From positions 1 through 44,898 of the forward strand of contig JAUIIR010000031.1 in assembly GCA_030431485.1 (NCBI GenBank): 44,898 bases of DNA. The letters run 5' to 3'. The notes below the pieces were generated by a model. It ran no database searches, was not told the DNA's origin, and saw only the letters and a list, made by a program, of their open reading frames with translations. Positions 34,334-43,477 of this stretch are shown piece after piece (the stretch's first letter is position 1; each line of letters begins with the position of its first letter). The position numbers were made by a program, and so were the translations under genes. Source of the stretch: Alphaproteobacteria bacterium. Lineage in GTDB: Bacteria > Pseudomonadota > Alphaproteobacteria > Rhodobacterales > Rhodobacteraceae.

Positions 34334-36844
34334 ATGACGCCTAACTTTGCACTGACACTTTCGTTCGACGGCATTTCGCTGCTCCACCGCGTTCCAAACG
34401 GATGGGTTCGCGTTGGCGACGTTGCCTTGGACGCTGCTGATCTGCGCGCCGCACTCGCAGAACTTCGGTCAAGCGCTGACGCGTTGTCCGAGCATGGCGG
34501 AGACGTCAAGCTCGTGATTCCAAACGAGCAGATCAAATACCTTTCCATCGCCAACACCGGACAAAGTGGCGAAGCGCTCCAGCAAGACATTCGCAATGCA
34601 TTGGACGGTGCGACGCCCTACACCGTCGATGAGCTGAGCTTTGACTGGTCTTACAGCGATGGTCGGATCCATATCGCGGCGATCGCCAATGAGACGCTGG
34701 ACGAAGCCGAGACATTTGCAAAAGGCCACCATTTCAACCCGGTCTGTTTTGTAGCAAGCGCCCCCGACGGCCAGTTTGCAGGAGAAGTGTTCTTTGGACA
34801 GGCCTCCAGTTGGAACGGTGCGACTCCAAAACGGGACCATCAGGCGCTTGTCATTGTCGAAGTGGCTGACGTCCTTGAGGAGACTCCGGCAGACATTACG
34901 ATCGAAGAGACGATTGCCCCGCCAGAGACAGAGGCGGTTGAAGAGGACGCTGTCAGTTCTGAAGTAAAAGAGGACGCAGCAGATGAAAGCGCCGCCCTCG
35001 CGCCCGGAGCCGCCGATCCCGACAGTTTCGCGCCGCAAGACGTGCGAAATGAAGCTCTACAGTCAGGCCTGCCCCCGCTGAGCGCACAGCCCACCAACGA
35101 CTCTGCGCCACCGGCCTTTTCCTCGATCCGTGCGACGCGTTTGACGACAGACAGCCCGTCCTCCTCTGCACCCCGCGTCGATATTGAGGGACCTGAGCCG
35201 CCAGGCAAACCGCGGTTCAAACTAGGTGGAGCACGCAAATCAACCAAGGACAGCGACGTCACAGCGCCTGTCCTGAAGGTGGATGCGACCGAGCCACCAA
35301 CGGAGCGGAAAGGCTTCGGATTTTTCAGCCGTCGCGCCAGCAAACCCGCAGTTAGCAAGGCAAACGACGCAAAAACGGCACCGGCTCTGTCAGCTAAAGC
35401 TCCAGAAGCGCCGAACCCGCCGCCGATCAAAAAACACGACCCAGAACCCGCCCGCGCCGCCGTTGCCCGGATTGCAGCGATGCGCGCCGGTCGCAAAGAC
35501 GCGCCAAAGCCTGAGCCTGTGCAACCACCGCAGGACGAACGCGCGCGTATGACCGTTTTCGGCGCACGCACTGAACCGCAGATCGGTGGCAAGCCGCGAT
35601 TCCTGGGCTTGATGCTGACAAGCGCGCTTCTGATCTTCCTGCTCGCTGTCGCTGCCTGGGCCAGCGTGTTTCTTGATGAAGGTCTTTCGCGGTTCTTCGA
35701 ACGCGACAATAACACACCGTCGATTGCCCGGCTCCCGGATGTAGAGCTTACTCCACTGGACGGATCAGTCACCGCCTCACCCGATGAGTCGGAAACCGTT
35801 CAACTGGCCGCGCTCGACATCGCCGAACCGCCGATCAGCTCGGACGATGGCCTGTCCGTCGTTCTACCGCCACCCGCAGCCTTGACGGAAGAAGAGGCCG
35901 ATGCGCGGTATGCGGCAACGGGAATTTGGCAACGTTCGCCCGAAGCGCCCCAAACGCCCACACAAACCACGCTGGACGATCTTTACGTTGCGTCCATTGA
36001 CGGCTCAGTCGAACAGTTTGACGCGGTCGCATTGCCGGGAACCGAAGCCCTGCGCAATGATCGCACCTACCTGTCACAGCCCAATCCCGCTGCCCCGGGC
36101 ACACGTTTTGATCTCGACCAGCGTGGGCTGGTCATTGCCACGCCGGAAGGCGCAGTGAACCCTGATGGCGTACGGATCTTTGCGGGGCTGCCTCCGGTCG
36201 TGCCGCCAGCGAGGCCTGCACCAGAAGCAGCAGTGGTAGAGGACAGCACAGAAAACGCCGCATCTGACGTCGTTGCTCCCGAATTGCGCCAGTTTCGCCC
36301 AAGGCTCCGCCCGGATGGCCTTATCGAAGGCAATGAACGCGCGCAACTTGGGGGACGCACACGGGCTGAATTGGCCGCCCTGCGCCCGGCCGCGCGCCCG
36401 GAAACACTCAAGGCGCAAGAGGAAGAGGCTCAGCCCGAAGCCACGAAATTTGCAGTCGCTCAATCTGTATCGCCCGTAATCCGGCCCCGAAACTTTTCGC
36501 AGATTGTCGAACGCAGCCGCGAACAGCAGCGCGCACAACCGGCAGAGGTCACACAGGTGGCTGCGGTTGCCCCGCGCACCGTACAGCCCAGCATTCCCTC
36601 GACTGCGAATGTGGCCCGTCAAGCGACCGTCAAGAACGCGCTGAACCTGCGTCGCATCAATCTGATCGGCGTCTATGGCAAACCATCGAACCGCCGCGCC
36701 CTCGTGCGTCTCTCCAACGGTCGCTACCAAAAGGTGCAGGTGGGCGACCGACTGGACGGAGGACGGGTCGCCGCCATCGGCGACAATGAATTGCGCTACT
36801 CCAAGAATGGGCGCAACGTTGTCCTTGGAATGCCAGACGGCTGA
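34334..36844 (+). CDS. GspL/PilM-like - transmembrane - PilP/GspC-like fusion protein
   Basis: 836 aa. Residues 1-155 look like the cytoplasmic actin-like domain of GspL/PilM: VKLVIPNEQIKYLSI, then ALDGATPYTVDELSFDW, and IHIAAIANETLDEAETFA. Residues 165-415 are a low-complexity Pro/Ala/Glu-rich linker. Residues 424-447 form one membrane helix (LGLMLTSALLIFLLAVAAWA). A second disordered stretch (448-765) should be periplasmic. Residues 768-836 (LNLRRINLIGVYGKPSNRRA, then YQKVQVGDRLDGGRVAAIG) match the beta domain of PilP / GspC. In pilus and type II systems these are separate proteins that link the inner-membrane platform to the secretin. No such genes are nearby. Roseobacter homologues may carry an initiation-factor label; nothing here supports that. 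Confidence 0.7.
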   Translation: MTPNFALTLSFDGISLLHRVPNGWVRVGDVALDAADLRAALAELRSSADALSEHGGDVKLVIPNEQIKYLSIANTGQSGEALQQDIRNALDGATPYTVDELSFDWSYSDGRIHIAAIANETLDEAETFAKGHHFNPVCFVASAPDGQFAGEVFFGQASSWNGATPKRDHQALVIVEVADVLEETPADITIEETIAPPETEAVEEDAVSSEVKEDAADESAALAPGAADPDSFAPQDVRNEALQSGLPPLSAQPTNDSAPPAFSSIRATRLTTDSPSSSAPRVDIEGPEPPGKPRFKLGGARKSTKDSDVTAPVLKVDATEPPTERKGFGFFSRRASKPAVSKANDAKTAPALSAKAPEAPNPPPIKKHDPEPARAAVARIAAMRAGRKDAPKPEPVQPPQDERARMTVFGARTEPQIGGKPRFLGLMLTSALLIFLLAVAAWASVFLDEGLSRFFERDNNTPSIARLPDVELTPLDGSVTASPDESETVQLAALDIAEPPISSDDGLSVVLPPPAALTEEEADARYAATGIWQRSPEAPQTPTQTTLDDLYVASIDGSVEQFDAVALPGTEALRNDRTYLSQPNPAAPGTRFDLDQRGLVIATPEGAVNPDGVRIFAGLPPVVPPARPAPEAAVVEDSTENAASDVVAPELRQFRPRLRPDGLIEGNERAQLGGRTRAELAALRPAARPETLKAQEEEAQPEATKFAVAQSVSPVIRPRNFSQIVERSREQQRAQPAEVTQVAAVAPRTVQPSIPSTANVARQATVKNALNLRRINLIGVYGKPSNRRALVRLSNGRYQKVQVGDRLDGGRVAAIGDNELRYSKNGRNVVLGMPDG

Positions 36845-36981
36845 GCCACCGGCAAAGGTGCCACCAAAACGCGCACGACGCGTCAAAATGCCGAAGATTT
36901 TGGCAAGACGTGATCGGCCATAGTTGCCATTCCCGTGCAAATGCCCGCATGCTTCAGGCAGTTCGAAAGGCACAAAACCAA

Positions 36982-38862
36982 ATGGGTGAGTTTCTCTTTC
37001 TGGCATCGGTCTTTCTATTAGCGGCGGTCATCGCCGTACCGATTGCTGCACGTCTCGGGCTTGGATCGGTTCTTGGCTATTTGCTGGCCGGTGTCGCCAT
37101 TGGCCCTGGATTGGGCCTCGTGGCAGACACCACCGATCTACAACATTTCGCCGAGTTCGGCGTGGTGATGATGCTGTTTCTGATCGGTCTAGAGTTAGAG
37201 CCCCGCGCACTATGGGATATGCGGCACCGCCTGATCGGATTGGGCGGTTTGCAGATCCTGATCACCATGCTCGCTGTCATGTCAGGTGCATTGTATCTCG
37301 GGTTTGTGTGGCAAACCGCACTCGCCATCGGGATGATCTTTGCGTTGTCGTCGACGGCAATCGTGCTCCAGACGCTGAGTGAGAAAGGCCTCATGCAAAC
37401 CAGCGGTGGGCGCTCCACCTTTTCGGTGCTCCTGACCCAGGACATTGCGGTGATCCCGATGTTGGTGATCCTGCCGCTCTTGGCAGCCCCGGTCGGCCCA
37501 TCGCTGAATCCCGACGGCTCGATCTCGCGAACAACGCTCGAACAGCTGGGCGATTCCCATGGCCACGCCGTGTCGTTGATTGAAGGATTGCCGGGTTGGG
37601 GCGTCACCTTGGTCACTCTCGGGGCCGTCGCACTGATCATTCTCGGCGGCGTCTACGGTGCGCGGCCCCTGTTCCGCTTCATCCACGCAGCTCACCTTCG
37701 TGAGATGTACACCGCGCTGGCGCTTCTGATTGTGATCGGAATTGCCTTCCTCATGACAGCCGTCGGCCTGTCTCCTGCGCTTGGAACTTTTCTAGCAGGC
37801 GTCGTCTTAGCCAACAGTGAATTCCGCCATGAACTGGAATCGGACATCGAACCGTTCAAGGGCATGCTGCTGGGCCTTTTCTTCATCACCGTAGGAGCAG
37901 GCATCGACTTTGGCCTTTTCTTCTCGCAACCATTCACCATTTTAGGCCTCGCCTTGGGTGTGATGCTGCTCAAAGGGATCATCCTCTACGGGCTTGGCCG
38001 CGCTTTCAAACTGCGCGGTCGCGATCAATGGCTTTTCACCCTCGGACTGGCGCAAGCCGGGGAATTTGGTTTTGTGCTGATTTCCTTTTCGCTTCAGCAA
38101 TCCATCTTGCCCCCCTACATTGCAGACCGGCTGTTGCTTATCGTTGCTCTGTCGATGCTCATCACACCGCTGGCGTTCATCCTCTATGAAGTTTTGTCTA
38201 AACGAATGACCGATGCCGACGGCCAACAAGAGCATGACCAGATTGACGAACAAGGCACTGTGATCATCGCCGGGATCGGGCGTTTTGGTCAGATCGTAAA
38301 TCGTTTGGTGCAATCGGTGGGCGCGAAGACAGTTGTAATCGACAATAACCTGCAAACCATCCAACTGATGCGCCGCTTTGGCTATCAGGGCTTTTTTGGT
38401 GACCCGCTGCGGCCGGACCTCTTGCATGCCGCCGGGATAGACAACGCGCGTGTTCTTATGGTCGCGCTGGATGATCCGGTGGCCGCGGAACGGCTTGTTA
38501 CATACGCCCGCAGGCTCCGCCCGGACATTCACATTGTCGCCCGGTCGCGAGACCGGACCCACACCTTCCGCCTCTACAAAGCAGGCGCGAATGACATTGT
38601 GCGGGAATTGTTCGACAGCTCACTGCGCGCAGGCCGTTATGTTCTCGAAAACATCGGACTGACGGATTACGAAGCTTCCGAGGCCGAAAAACTGTTCTAT
38701 CAGCACGACCGCTACTCCGTGCGCGAATTGGCCGAGCTGTGGGACCCGAACATCCCGTCAGCACAAAATGAAGCCTATATTGCCCGCGCCAAAGAGCTCG
38801 AAAAAGAGCTGGAAGCCTCATTGCTGTCCGCGCTGGAAAACAACAACAGCGACGCGGCATAG
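36982..38862 (+). CDS. CPA2 family monovalent cation:proton antiporter with RCK domain (KefB/C-like)
   Basis: 626 aa from the ATG at 36982 (MGEFLFLASVFLLAA); the frame opens earlier at 36910 without a credible start. About 12 membrane helices cover residues 1-410, with GYLLAGVAIGPG, GVVMMLFLIGLELEP and LSPALGTFLAGVVLANSEF as CPA2 signatures. The cytoplasmic RCK_N domain (about 425-545) has the nucleotide loop GIGRFGQ and ends with a coiled tail rich in Glu/Lys. It exchanges K+ or Na+ for protons, probably gated by a nucleotide or glutathione adduct as in Kef systems, which is inference. It converges with carD. Confidence 0.93.
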   Translation: MGEFLFLASVFLLAAVIAVPIAARLGLGSVLGYLLAGVAIGPGLGLVADTTDLQHFAEFGVVMMLFLIGLELEPRALWDMRHRLIGLGGLQILITMLAVMSGALYLGFVWQTALAIGMIFALSSTAIVLQTLSEKGLMQTSGGRSTFSVLLTQDIAVIPMLVILPLLAAPVGPSLNPDGSISRTTLEQLGDSHGHAVSLIEGLPGWGVTLVTLGAVALIILGGVYGARPLFRFIHAAHLREMYTALALLIVIGIAFLMTAVGLSPALGTFLAGVVLANSEFRHELESDIEPFKGMLLGLFFITVGAGIDFGLFFSQPFTILGLALGVMLLKGIILYGLGRAFKLRGRDQWLFTLGLAQAGEFGFVLISFSLQQSILPPYIADRLLLIVALSMLITPLAFILYEVLSKRMTDADGQQEHDQIDEQGTVIIAGIGRFGQIVNRLVQSVGAKTVVIDNNLQTIQLMRRFGYQGFFGDPLRPDLLHAAGIDNARVLMVALDDPVAAERLVTYARRLRPDIHIVARSRDRTHTFRLYKAGANDIVRELFDSSLRAGRYVLENIGLTDYEASEAEKLFYQHDRYSVRELAELWDPNIPSAQNEAYIARAKELEKELEASLLSALENNNSDAA

Positions 38863-38888
38863 AAAAAGCGGTCCCAAACGGGACCGCT
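38862..38888 (-). terminator. Rho-independent terminator of carD
   Basis: A perfect 9-bp stem AGCGGTCCC / GGGACCGCT (38867-38888). On the minus strand it is followed by TTTTTC, so it acts mainly for carD and also closes off the convergent antiporter gene. Confidence 0.85.
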
Positions 38889-38916
38889 CAAACTCAATAC
38901 CTAGCGTGTGTGCAGA

Positions 38917-39435
38917 TCAGGCAGCAGCCGGTGCCCGCGACATCAGCACGTCACCCACCTGCTTGGCCGCGGCCAGCTCGTCCCCGCCGGAAGTCGCCGC
39001 AACTTCGCGGGTCAGACGCTCCAGCGCAGCTTCATAAAGCTGACGCTCGGAGTAGCTCTGCTCGCGCTGATCATCTGCACGATGCAGGTCGCGAACCACT
39101 TCGGCAATCGCTATCAGATCGCCCGAATTGATCTTCTGTTCATATTCCTGCGCCCGGCGGGACCACATCGCGCGCTTCACTTTGGCCTTACCCTTGAGCG
39201 TTTTCATCGCCTGGTTCACAACATCCGGCGAACTCAACGAACGCATTCCGATTTCCGTCGCCTTGTGTGTAGGAACACGGAGGGTCATCTTGTCCTTTTC
39301 GAACGAGATCACGAACAGCTCAAGCGTGATGCCTGCGATCTCCTGCTCTTCAATTGACACGATTTGACCGACACCATGCGCCGGGTACACAACATAATCA
39401 TTCGGACGGAATTCGGATTTTTTCGACTTGGTCAT
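38917..39435 (-). CDS. CarD family transcriptional regulator
   Basis: 172 aa. The N-terminal Tudor-like RNA polymerase-interacting domain begins EFRPNDYVVYPAHGVGQIVSIEEQEI. The C-terminal helical DNA-binding domain (about 80-165) has MWSRRAQEYEQKINSGDLIAIAEVVRDL. CarD binds RNA polymerase beta and stabilises open promoter complexes, acting on rRNA and many other promoters. It lies downstream of fdxA on the same strand with its own long upstream region. Confidence 0.95.
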   Translation of the reverse strand: MTKSKKSEFRPNDYVVYPAHGVGQIVSIEEQEIAGITLELFVISFEKDKMTLRVPTHKATEIGMRSLSSPDVVNQAMKTLKGKAKVKRAMWSRRAQEYEQKINSGDLIAIAEVVRDLHRADDQREQSYSERQLYEAALERLTREVAATSGGDELAAAKQVGDVLMSRAPAAA

Positions 39436-39485
39436 TCAGAACCTTCCTTGACGTGCATCCGTGTCACACAGACAAAAGAACCGAA

Positions 39486-39502
39486 CGGAAGCGTAACTTC
39501 CG
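39486..39502. repeat. Inverted repeat upstream of carD
   Basis: CGGAAG-CGTAA-CTTCCG, 51 bases before the carD start codon. On the minus strand TTCGGTTCTTTTG follows, so it could be a late terminator for fdxA or a carD leader hairpin. The 274-base gap also holds TGATTATAAATCA (39648-39660), a weak FNR-like inverted repeat. Nothing else is visible in this gap. Confidence 0.4.
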
Positions 39503-39709
39503 GTCGTTTCTTTCAGAGTATCAGAACGGCTTATGTCAGCTCATATGCCATACGCCAGCGACGGCGTGTGTCCCACAGATATCATTTACCACAAAAGTAT
39601 AGCACAAAATCCACCTATGCGGTAGAGGCACGATACTTGCGCGATATTGATTATAAATCAGTTACTTAATCCCGGAACCACAGCACATGTAAGCGCTATC
39701 AGCGAATCA

Positions 39710-40048
39710 TCAACCACCTTCGCCGGGTGCTTCAGAGAAATACTTTTCAAGCTTGCCGGTCTCGCCGTCCCGCTCCTCTGCCTCTGGCAATGGATCTTTC
39801 TTGGTGATGATCACAGGCCACAATTCGGCGTATTTGCGATTGAACTCGACCCACTTGTCCATGTCTGGCTCTGTATCGGGTCGGATGGCGTCAGCCGGGC
39901 ATTCCGGTTCGCACACGCCACAATCGATGCACTCATCGGGGTGGATCACAAGCATGTTCTCGCCTTCGTAAAAGCAATCCACCGGGCAAACTTCCACGCA
40001 GTCGGTGTATTTGCAGGCAATGCAGGCATCGTTGACAATGTAGGTCAT
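39710..40048 (-). CDS. fdxA: Ferredoxin FdxA, seven-iron type
   Basis: 112 aa. [29 protein letters not shown] is the hallmark N-terminus with the 3Fe-4S and part of the 4Fe-4S ligands; [13 protein letters not shown] supplies the rest. A C-terminal helix follows ([16 protein letters not shown]). It carries low-potential electrons. Adjacency to carD and the S4 protein gene is typical of Rhodobacterales. Confidence 0.95.
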   Translation of the reverse strand: MTYIVNDACIACKYTDCVEVCPVDCFYEGENMLVIHPDECIDCGVCEPECPADAIRPDTEPDMDKWVEFNRKYAELWPVIITKKDPLPEAEERDGETGKLEKYFSEAPGEGG

Positions 40049-40097
40049 GCACGTCTTCCATCGATCGTTCGCGGACTAGCTAAGGCACTGAGAAAAA

Positions 40098-40481
40098 TCA
40101 TTCAAGAAGGTCAGCCCGGGTTTGTTGCAGGGCGCGACGATCTTTCTTCGTGGGACGCCCCTTACCATCAAATCGAGGCGTGACAGCCTCACCTTTCTCG
40201 CGTGGCTTTGGGGGATCAAGATCTTCATAGAGCGTCTGCGCCTCTGGTGCCGGGCCACGCCGCTCGCCCAGCGCCAATACTTTGATCACACGCACATCGT
40301 TGGCCTGCGGAAATGTAAGCACATCCGAGGCGCTGACCATGTAGGCCGGTTTGGAAATCGGCTGCCCGTTCACCCGCAACTTGCCGCCTGAAACGACTTT
40401 GGCCGCAAGGCTGCGCGTCTTGAAAAAACGCGCATGCCAAAGCCATTTGTCGATGCGGAGTTTCTGGGCGGGGTCTGCCAA
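40098..40481 (-). CDS. S4 domain RNA-binding protein (HslR-like)
   Basis: 127 aa. The S4 domain (about 7-70) begins KLRIDKWLWHARFFKTRSLAAKVV and has GGKLRVNGQPISKPAYMV. The C-terminus is basic and Pro-rich. HslR (Hsp15) binds nascent-chain-blocked 50S subunits in E. coli. Its start is a few bases after the end of the helicase gene, so they form one unit. Confidence 0.9.
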   Translation of the reverse strand: MADPAQKLRIDKWLWHARFFKTRSLAAKVVSGGKLRVNGQPISKPAYMVSASDVLTFPQANDVRVIKVLALGERRGPAPEAQTLYEDLDPPKPREKGEAVTPRFDGKGRPTKKDRRALQQTRADLLE

Positions 40482-40482
40482 G

Positions 40483-43437
40483 TCAGTCCTTAGATTTCAG
40501 CCCCATGAGGGCCGCTGCAAAGGGATTGTCCGGGTCGATCTTCTTTTCTTTCTTCGGCGGTCGCGCCTGGAAGGTCTTGGCGCCCGTGTCACGCGGCTGT
40601 CCCTTGCCTTTCGGCTTGCCCTTACCTCGTGGACGATCTCCCTGCGGTTTCCCTCCGTCACGACGACCTTTGCCACCGTCGCGGCGCGGTTGCCGCTCTG
40701 GACGGTTGCCACGCCATGTGAAGACGTAGAAAACCTCGGCTTCCGGTCCGGCCAAAGCTGCGTCCGGTGCGGCACCAGGATCAATCTCGGTCTCGGAATT
40801 GGTGGCAACGGGCACCTCTGCAGGCGCGTCGCTCGGAGCATCTACCACAGGCGCAACTCCGTCCTCTGGCATGGCAGCGGCCACATCAGGGACATCTGCT
40901 GCTTCAGGTGCCTGCGCAGGCGATGCATCTGTACCAGCCGCCCCTGCGTGGCCCGCATCCATCACGGGTGTATCGTCAACAGGTACAGCGCCGTCAGTCG
41001 CAGCATCCTGCTCGACGGCTTTTGCCGCATCCGCTTCCGGAACAACCGCATCAACTGCGCGTACTTTTTCGCGTTCGCCCTTCTCGGCCTTATAGCCAAG
41101 GCCGCCCATCAAGTCAGCGAATTGCTCAAGCGTAAGACCCGTAATCGACAGCATGTCAGGGTTGGCCTCGAACCCGCCCCGGCTATCCTGTGCACGCAAG
41201 AGGTCGGCAAGACGCTCAAGCATGTCAATCCGAATCGCGCGATCACCGGCCGCACGATAGCCCGAGACAGTGTGATGCTCTGCAGGTGTGCCAGGTGTGT
41301 TGGGCACTGTTACAAGGCCCGGGGGTGGCGCTTCGGGGAACACATCAAGGTTCTTAGCGAGGCTCCAAAGCACGAGCCGCAAGCGCGTCGGCGCAGGCTT
41401 GAGCAACAGCGGCATGAAGATTGTGAACTGACCAAAACGGATGCCATGTTTACGCAGCATCCCACGCGCATCCTGATCCAAAGCTTTGACGTCATCGGCA
41501 ACGTCTGCACGCGGCAGGATGCCCATACCTTCGACCATGCGGAATGCAAAACCACGCGCCAGGCCGCTTAATGTTTCATCCTTCTTCAGGTTGATCAGCG
41601 GCTCGAACAACGCGGCGATCTTGCGGTCTATGAAATGCTGCAGACGACGCTGCGCCTTTGCAGCAACATCCGGTCCCGCCTCTTCGTCAACGAAAGCAAC
41701 GATACGCGGTTTGAGAGGATCATCACCAGCCGCAAGCTTGCCCACGGCCTGATCACCCCACATAAGACCACCCTGTTCGGTGAAGTCCATCTCGGTGTCC
41801 GGCGCGTTATAAAAGCGATCTGCGCGCAAATGAAAATGTGGGGCCAGCGCCTGCATCGACGCCGTCTTCAGCGTCTTGGCTTCCTGCCCGGTTGCATCCT
41901 TGTCCTGGCGGAACCGGAACCCCTCAAGCCTGCCGACGAATTCGCCTTCGACGGTGACTTCACCTTTGTCATTCACTTCGGCCAAGAGGGCCTCCTTCTG
42001 TTTCAACCGGCGCAAAAGCACGGATGTGCGCCGGTCAACAAATCTTTGGGTCAGGCGCTCGTGCAGCGCGTCCGACAGTCGGTCTTCTACAGCGCGCGTC
42101 AGGCCGCGCCAATGGCTTTCGTCATGCACCCAGCCTTTCCGCTGCGCCACATAGGTCCATGTGCGGATATACGCCAATCGTTTTGACAACGTGTCAATGT
42201 CGCCATCTGTCCGATCAATCCGATTAACCTGCCGCCCAAGGAAATCATCTGGTATGGCCCCGCGTTGATGCAAGTGTCCGTAGATAACTTCCAATAGCCC
42301 TGCATGTTCCGCATGACTGATGCCGCGGAAGTCCGGGATCCGGCATACATCCCACAAAAGCTGCACTGACTTCGGATCAGACGCGCGCGCCTGCACCTCG
42401 GTAACAGTGCTCAGCGCCTTGAGAGCCTGCAGGTCATCCGCCTCGCGCGCCTTGACCAACAGTTCGTCCTTCGGGCTTTCCTCGAGCGAGGCAATCAACG
42501 CATCGACACTGCCAAAGCGCAGATCGGAATTGCGCCAGTTCAGTTTCTTGAGCGGTGTGAAGCGGTGATTGCAGATCGCCTCGGCCACCTCTTCGGAAAT
42601 GGGGCCTGCCTCACCGGTCACGCCGAAGGTGCCATGCGACATCCCCCGCCCCGCGCGGCCAGCGATCTGCGCCAGTTCATTGGGCATCAGAGGACGCATC
42701 CGGCGACCGTCAAACTTGGTCAGCGAGGAAAACGCAACGTGGTTGATATCAAGGTTGAGCCCCATCCCAATGGCGTCAGTTGCCACCAGAAAATCCACCT
42801 CGCCATTCTGGTATAGGTCGACCTGCGCGTTCCGTGTCCTGGGTGACAAGGCTCCCATAACAACCGCAGCCCCACCCTTTTGACGGCGCAACAGTTCTGC
42901 GATTGCGTACACATTTTCGACCGAGAACCCGACAATGGCGGTGCGCGGTTGCAAGCGACTGATCTTCTTTGATCCGGTATAGGCAAGCTGGCTCATCCGC
43001 TCGCGGCGCACAAACTCAACCCCCGGCACCAGGGCCGAAATAGGCCCACGCATCGTATCAGACCCCATGAACAAGGTCTCATGCAGCCCACGCATGCGCA
43101 GCAAACGATCGGTGAAAACATGGCCGCGCTCGGGATCGGCACAAAGTTGAATTTCGTCGATCCCGACAAAATCACAGCCCATACCTTCCGGCATCGCTTC
43201 GACAGTGCAGACCCAGTACTGCGCCCGCGGCGGTACAATCCGTTCTTCCCCGGTCACCAATGCCACCACGGAAGGTCCGCGCGCAGCGACAATCTTGTCG
43301 AACACCTCGCGCGCCAACAGCCGCAGCGGCAATCCGATCATGCCGGTGCGATAGCCCAGCATCCTCTCGATGGCGTAGTGGGTTTTGCCTGTGTTGGTCG
43401 GGCCAAGAATGGCCGCAACCCGCGCATGTCCGGCCAT
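40483..43437 (-). CDS. SUV3-type helicase with disordered basic tail
   Basis: 984 aa. Walker A GPTNTGKTH (12-20), DEIQ box (FVGIDEIQL) and motif VI QIAGRAGRG are present, with a helicase C domain (GALSPRTRNAQVDLYQ). This matches the SUV3/MgpS group of RNA helicases, related to the mitochondrial degradosome enzyme. A helical central region continues to about 770. The last 200 residues are low complexity: acidic Ala/Pro first, then Arg/Lys/Gly-rich (RRDGGKGRRDGGKPQGDRPR), ending DNPFAAALMGLKSKD. The tail probably binds RNA or partners. It is transcribed with the S4 gene. Confidence 0.9.
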   Translation of the reverse strand: MAGHARVAAILGPTNTGKTHYAIERMLGYRTGMIGLPLRLLAREVFDKIVAARGPSVVALVTGEERIVPPRAQYWVCTVEAMPEGMGCDFVGIDEIQLCADPERGHVFTDRLLRMRGLHETLFMGSDTMRGPISALVPGVEFVRRERMSQLAYTGSKKISRLQPRTAIVGFSVENVYAIAELLRRQKGGAAVVMGALSPRTRNAQVDLYQNGEVDFLVATDAIGMGLNLDINHVAFSSLTKFDGRRMRPLMPNELAQIAGRAGRGMSHGTFGVTGEAGPISEEVAEAICNHRFTPLKKLNWRNSDLRFGSVDALIASLEESPKDELLVKAREADDLQALKALSTVTEVQARASDPKSVQLLWDVCRIPDFRGISHAEHAGLLEVIYGHLHQRGAIPDDFLGRQVNRIDRTDGDIDTLSKRLAYIRTWTYVAQRKGWVHDESHWRGLTRAVEDRLSDALHERLTQRFVDRRTSVLLRRLKQKEALLAEVNDKGEVTVEGEFVGRLEGFRFRQDKDATGQEAKTLKTASMQALAPHFHLRADRFYNAPDTEMDFTEQGGLMWGDQAVGKLAAGDDPLKPRIVAFVDEEAGPDVAAKAQRRLQHFIDRKIAALFEPLINLKKDETLSGLARGFAFRMVEGMGILPRADVADDVKALDQDARGMLRKHGIRFGQFTIFMPLLLKPAPTRLRLVLWSLAKNLDVFPEAPPPGLVTVPNTPGTPAEHHTVSGYRAAGDRAIRIDMLERLADLLRAQDSRGGFEANPDMLSITGLTLEQFADLMGGLGYKAEKGEREKVRAVDAVVPEADAAKAVEQDAATDGAVPVDDTPVMDAGHAGAAGTDASPAQAPEAADVPDVAAAMPEDGVAPVVDAPSDAPAEVPVATNSETEIDPGAAPDAALAGPEAEVFYVFTWRGNRPERQPRRDGGKGRRDGGKPQGDRPRGKGKPKGKGQPRDTGAKTFQARPPKKEKKIDPDNPFAAALMGLKSKD

Positions 43438-43477
43438 GTTGACGTCCTTTGCCGCCCTGCTCGGGATTATCCAGGGA

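Noticed and set aside
34840..35772. 310-codon open frame on the minus strand
   Set aside because: It is antisense to the Pro/Ala-rich linker of the GspL/PilP-like protein; its Ser/Gly/Arg composition mirrors that linker.
36074..37006. 310-codon open frame on the minus strand
   Set aside because: It is antisense to the end of the GspL/PilP-like gene and crosses the antiporter start; no ribosome site or domain is seen.
40351..41571. 406-codon open frame on the plus strand
   Set aside because: It is antisense to the tail of the SUV3-type helicase, a low-complexity region that easily leaves other frames open.
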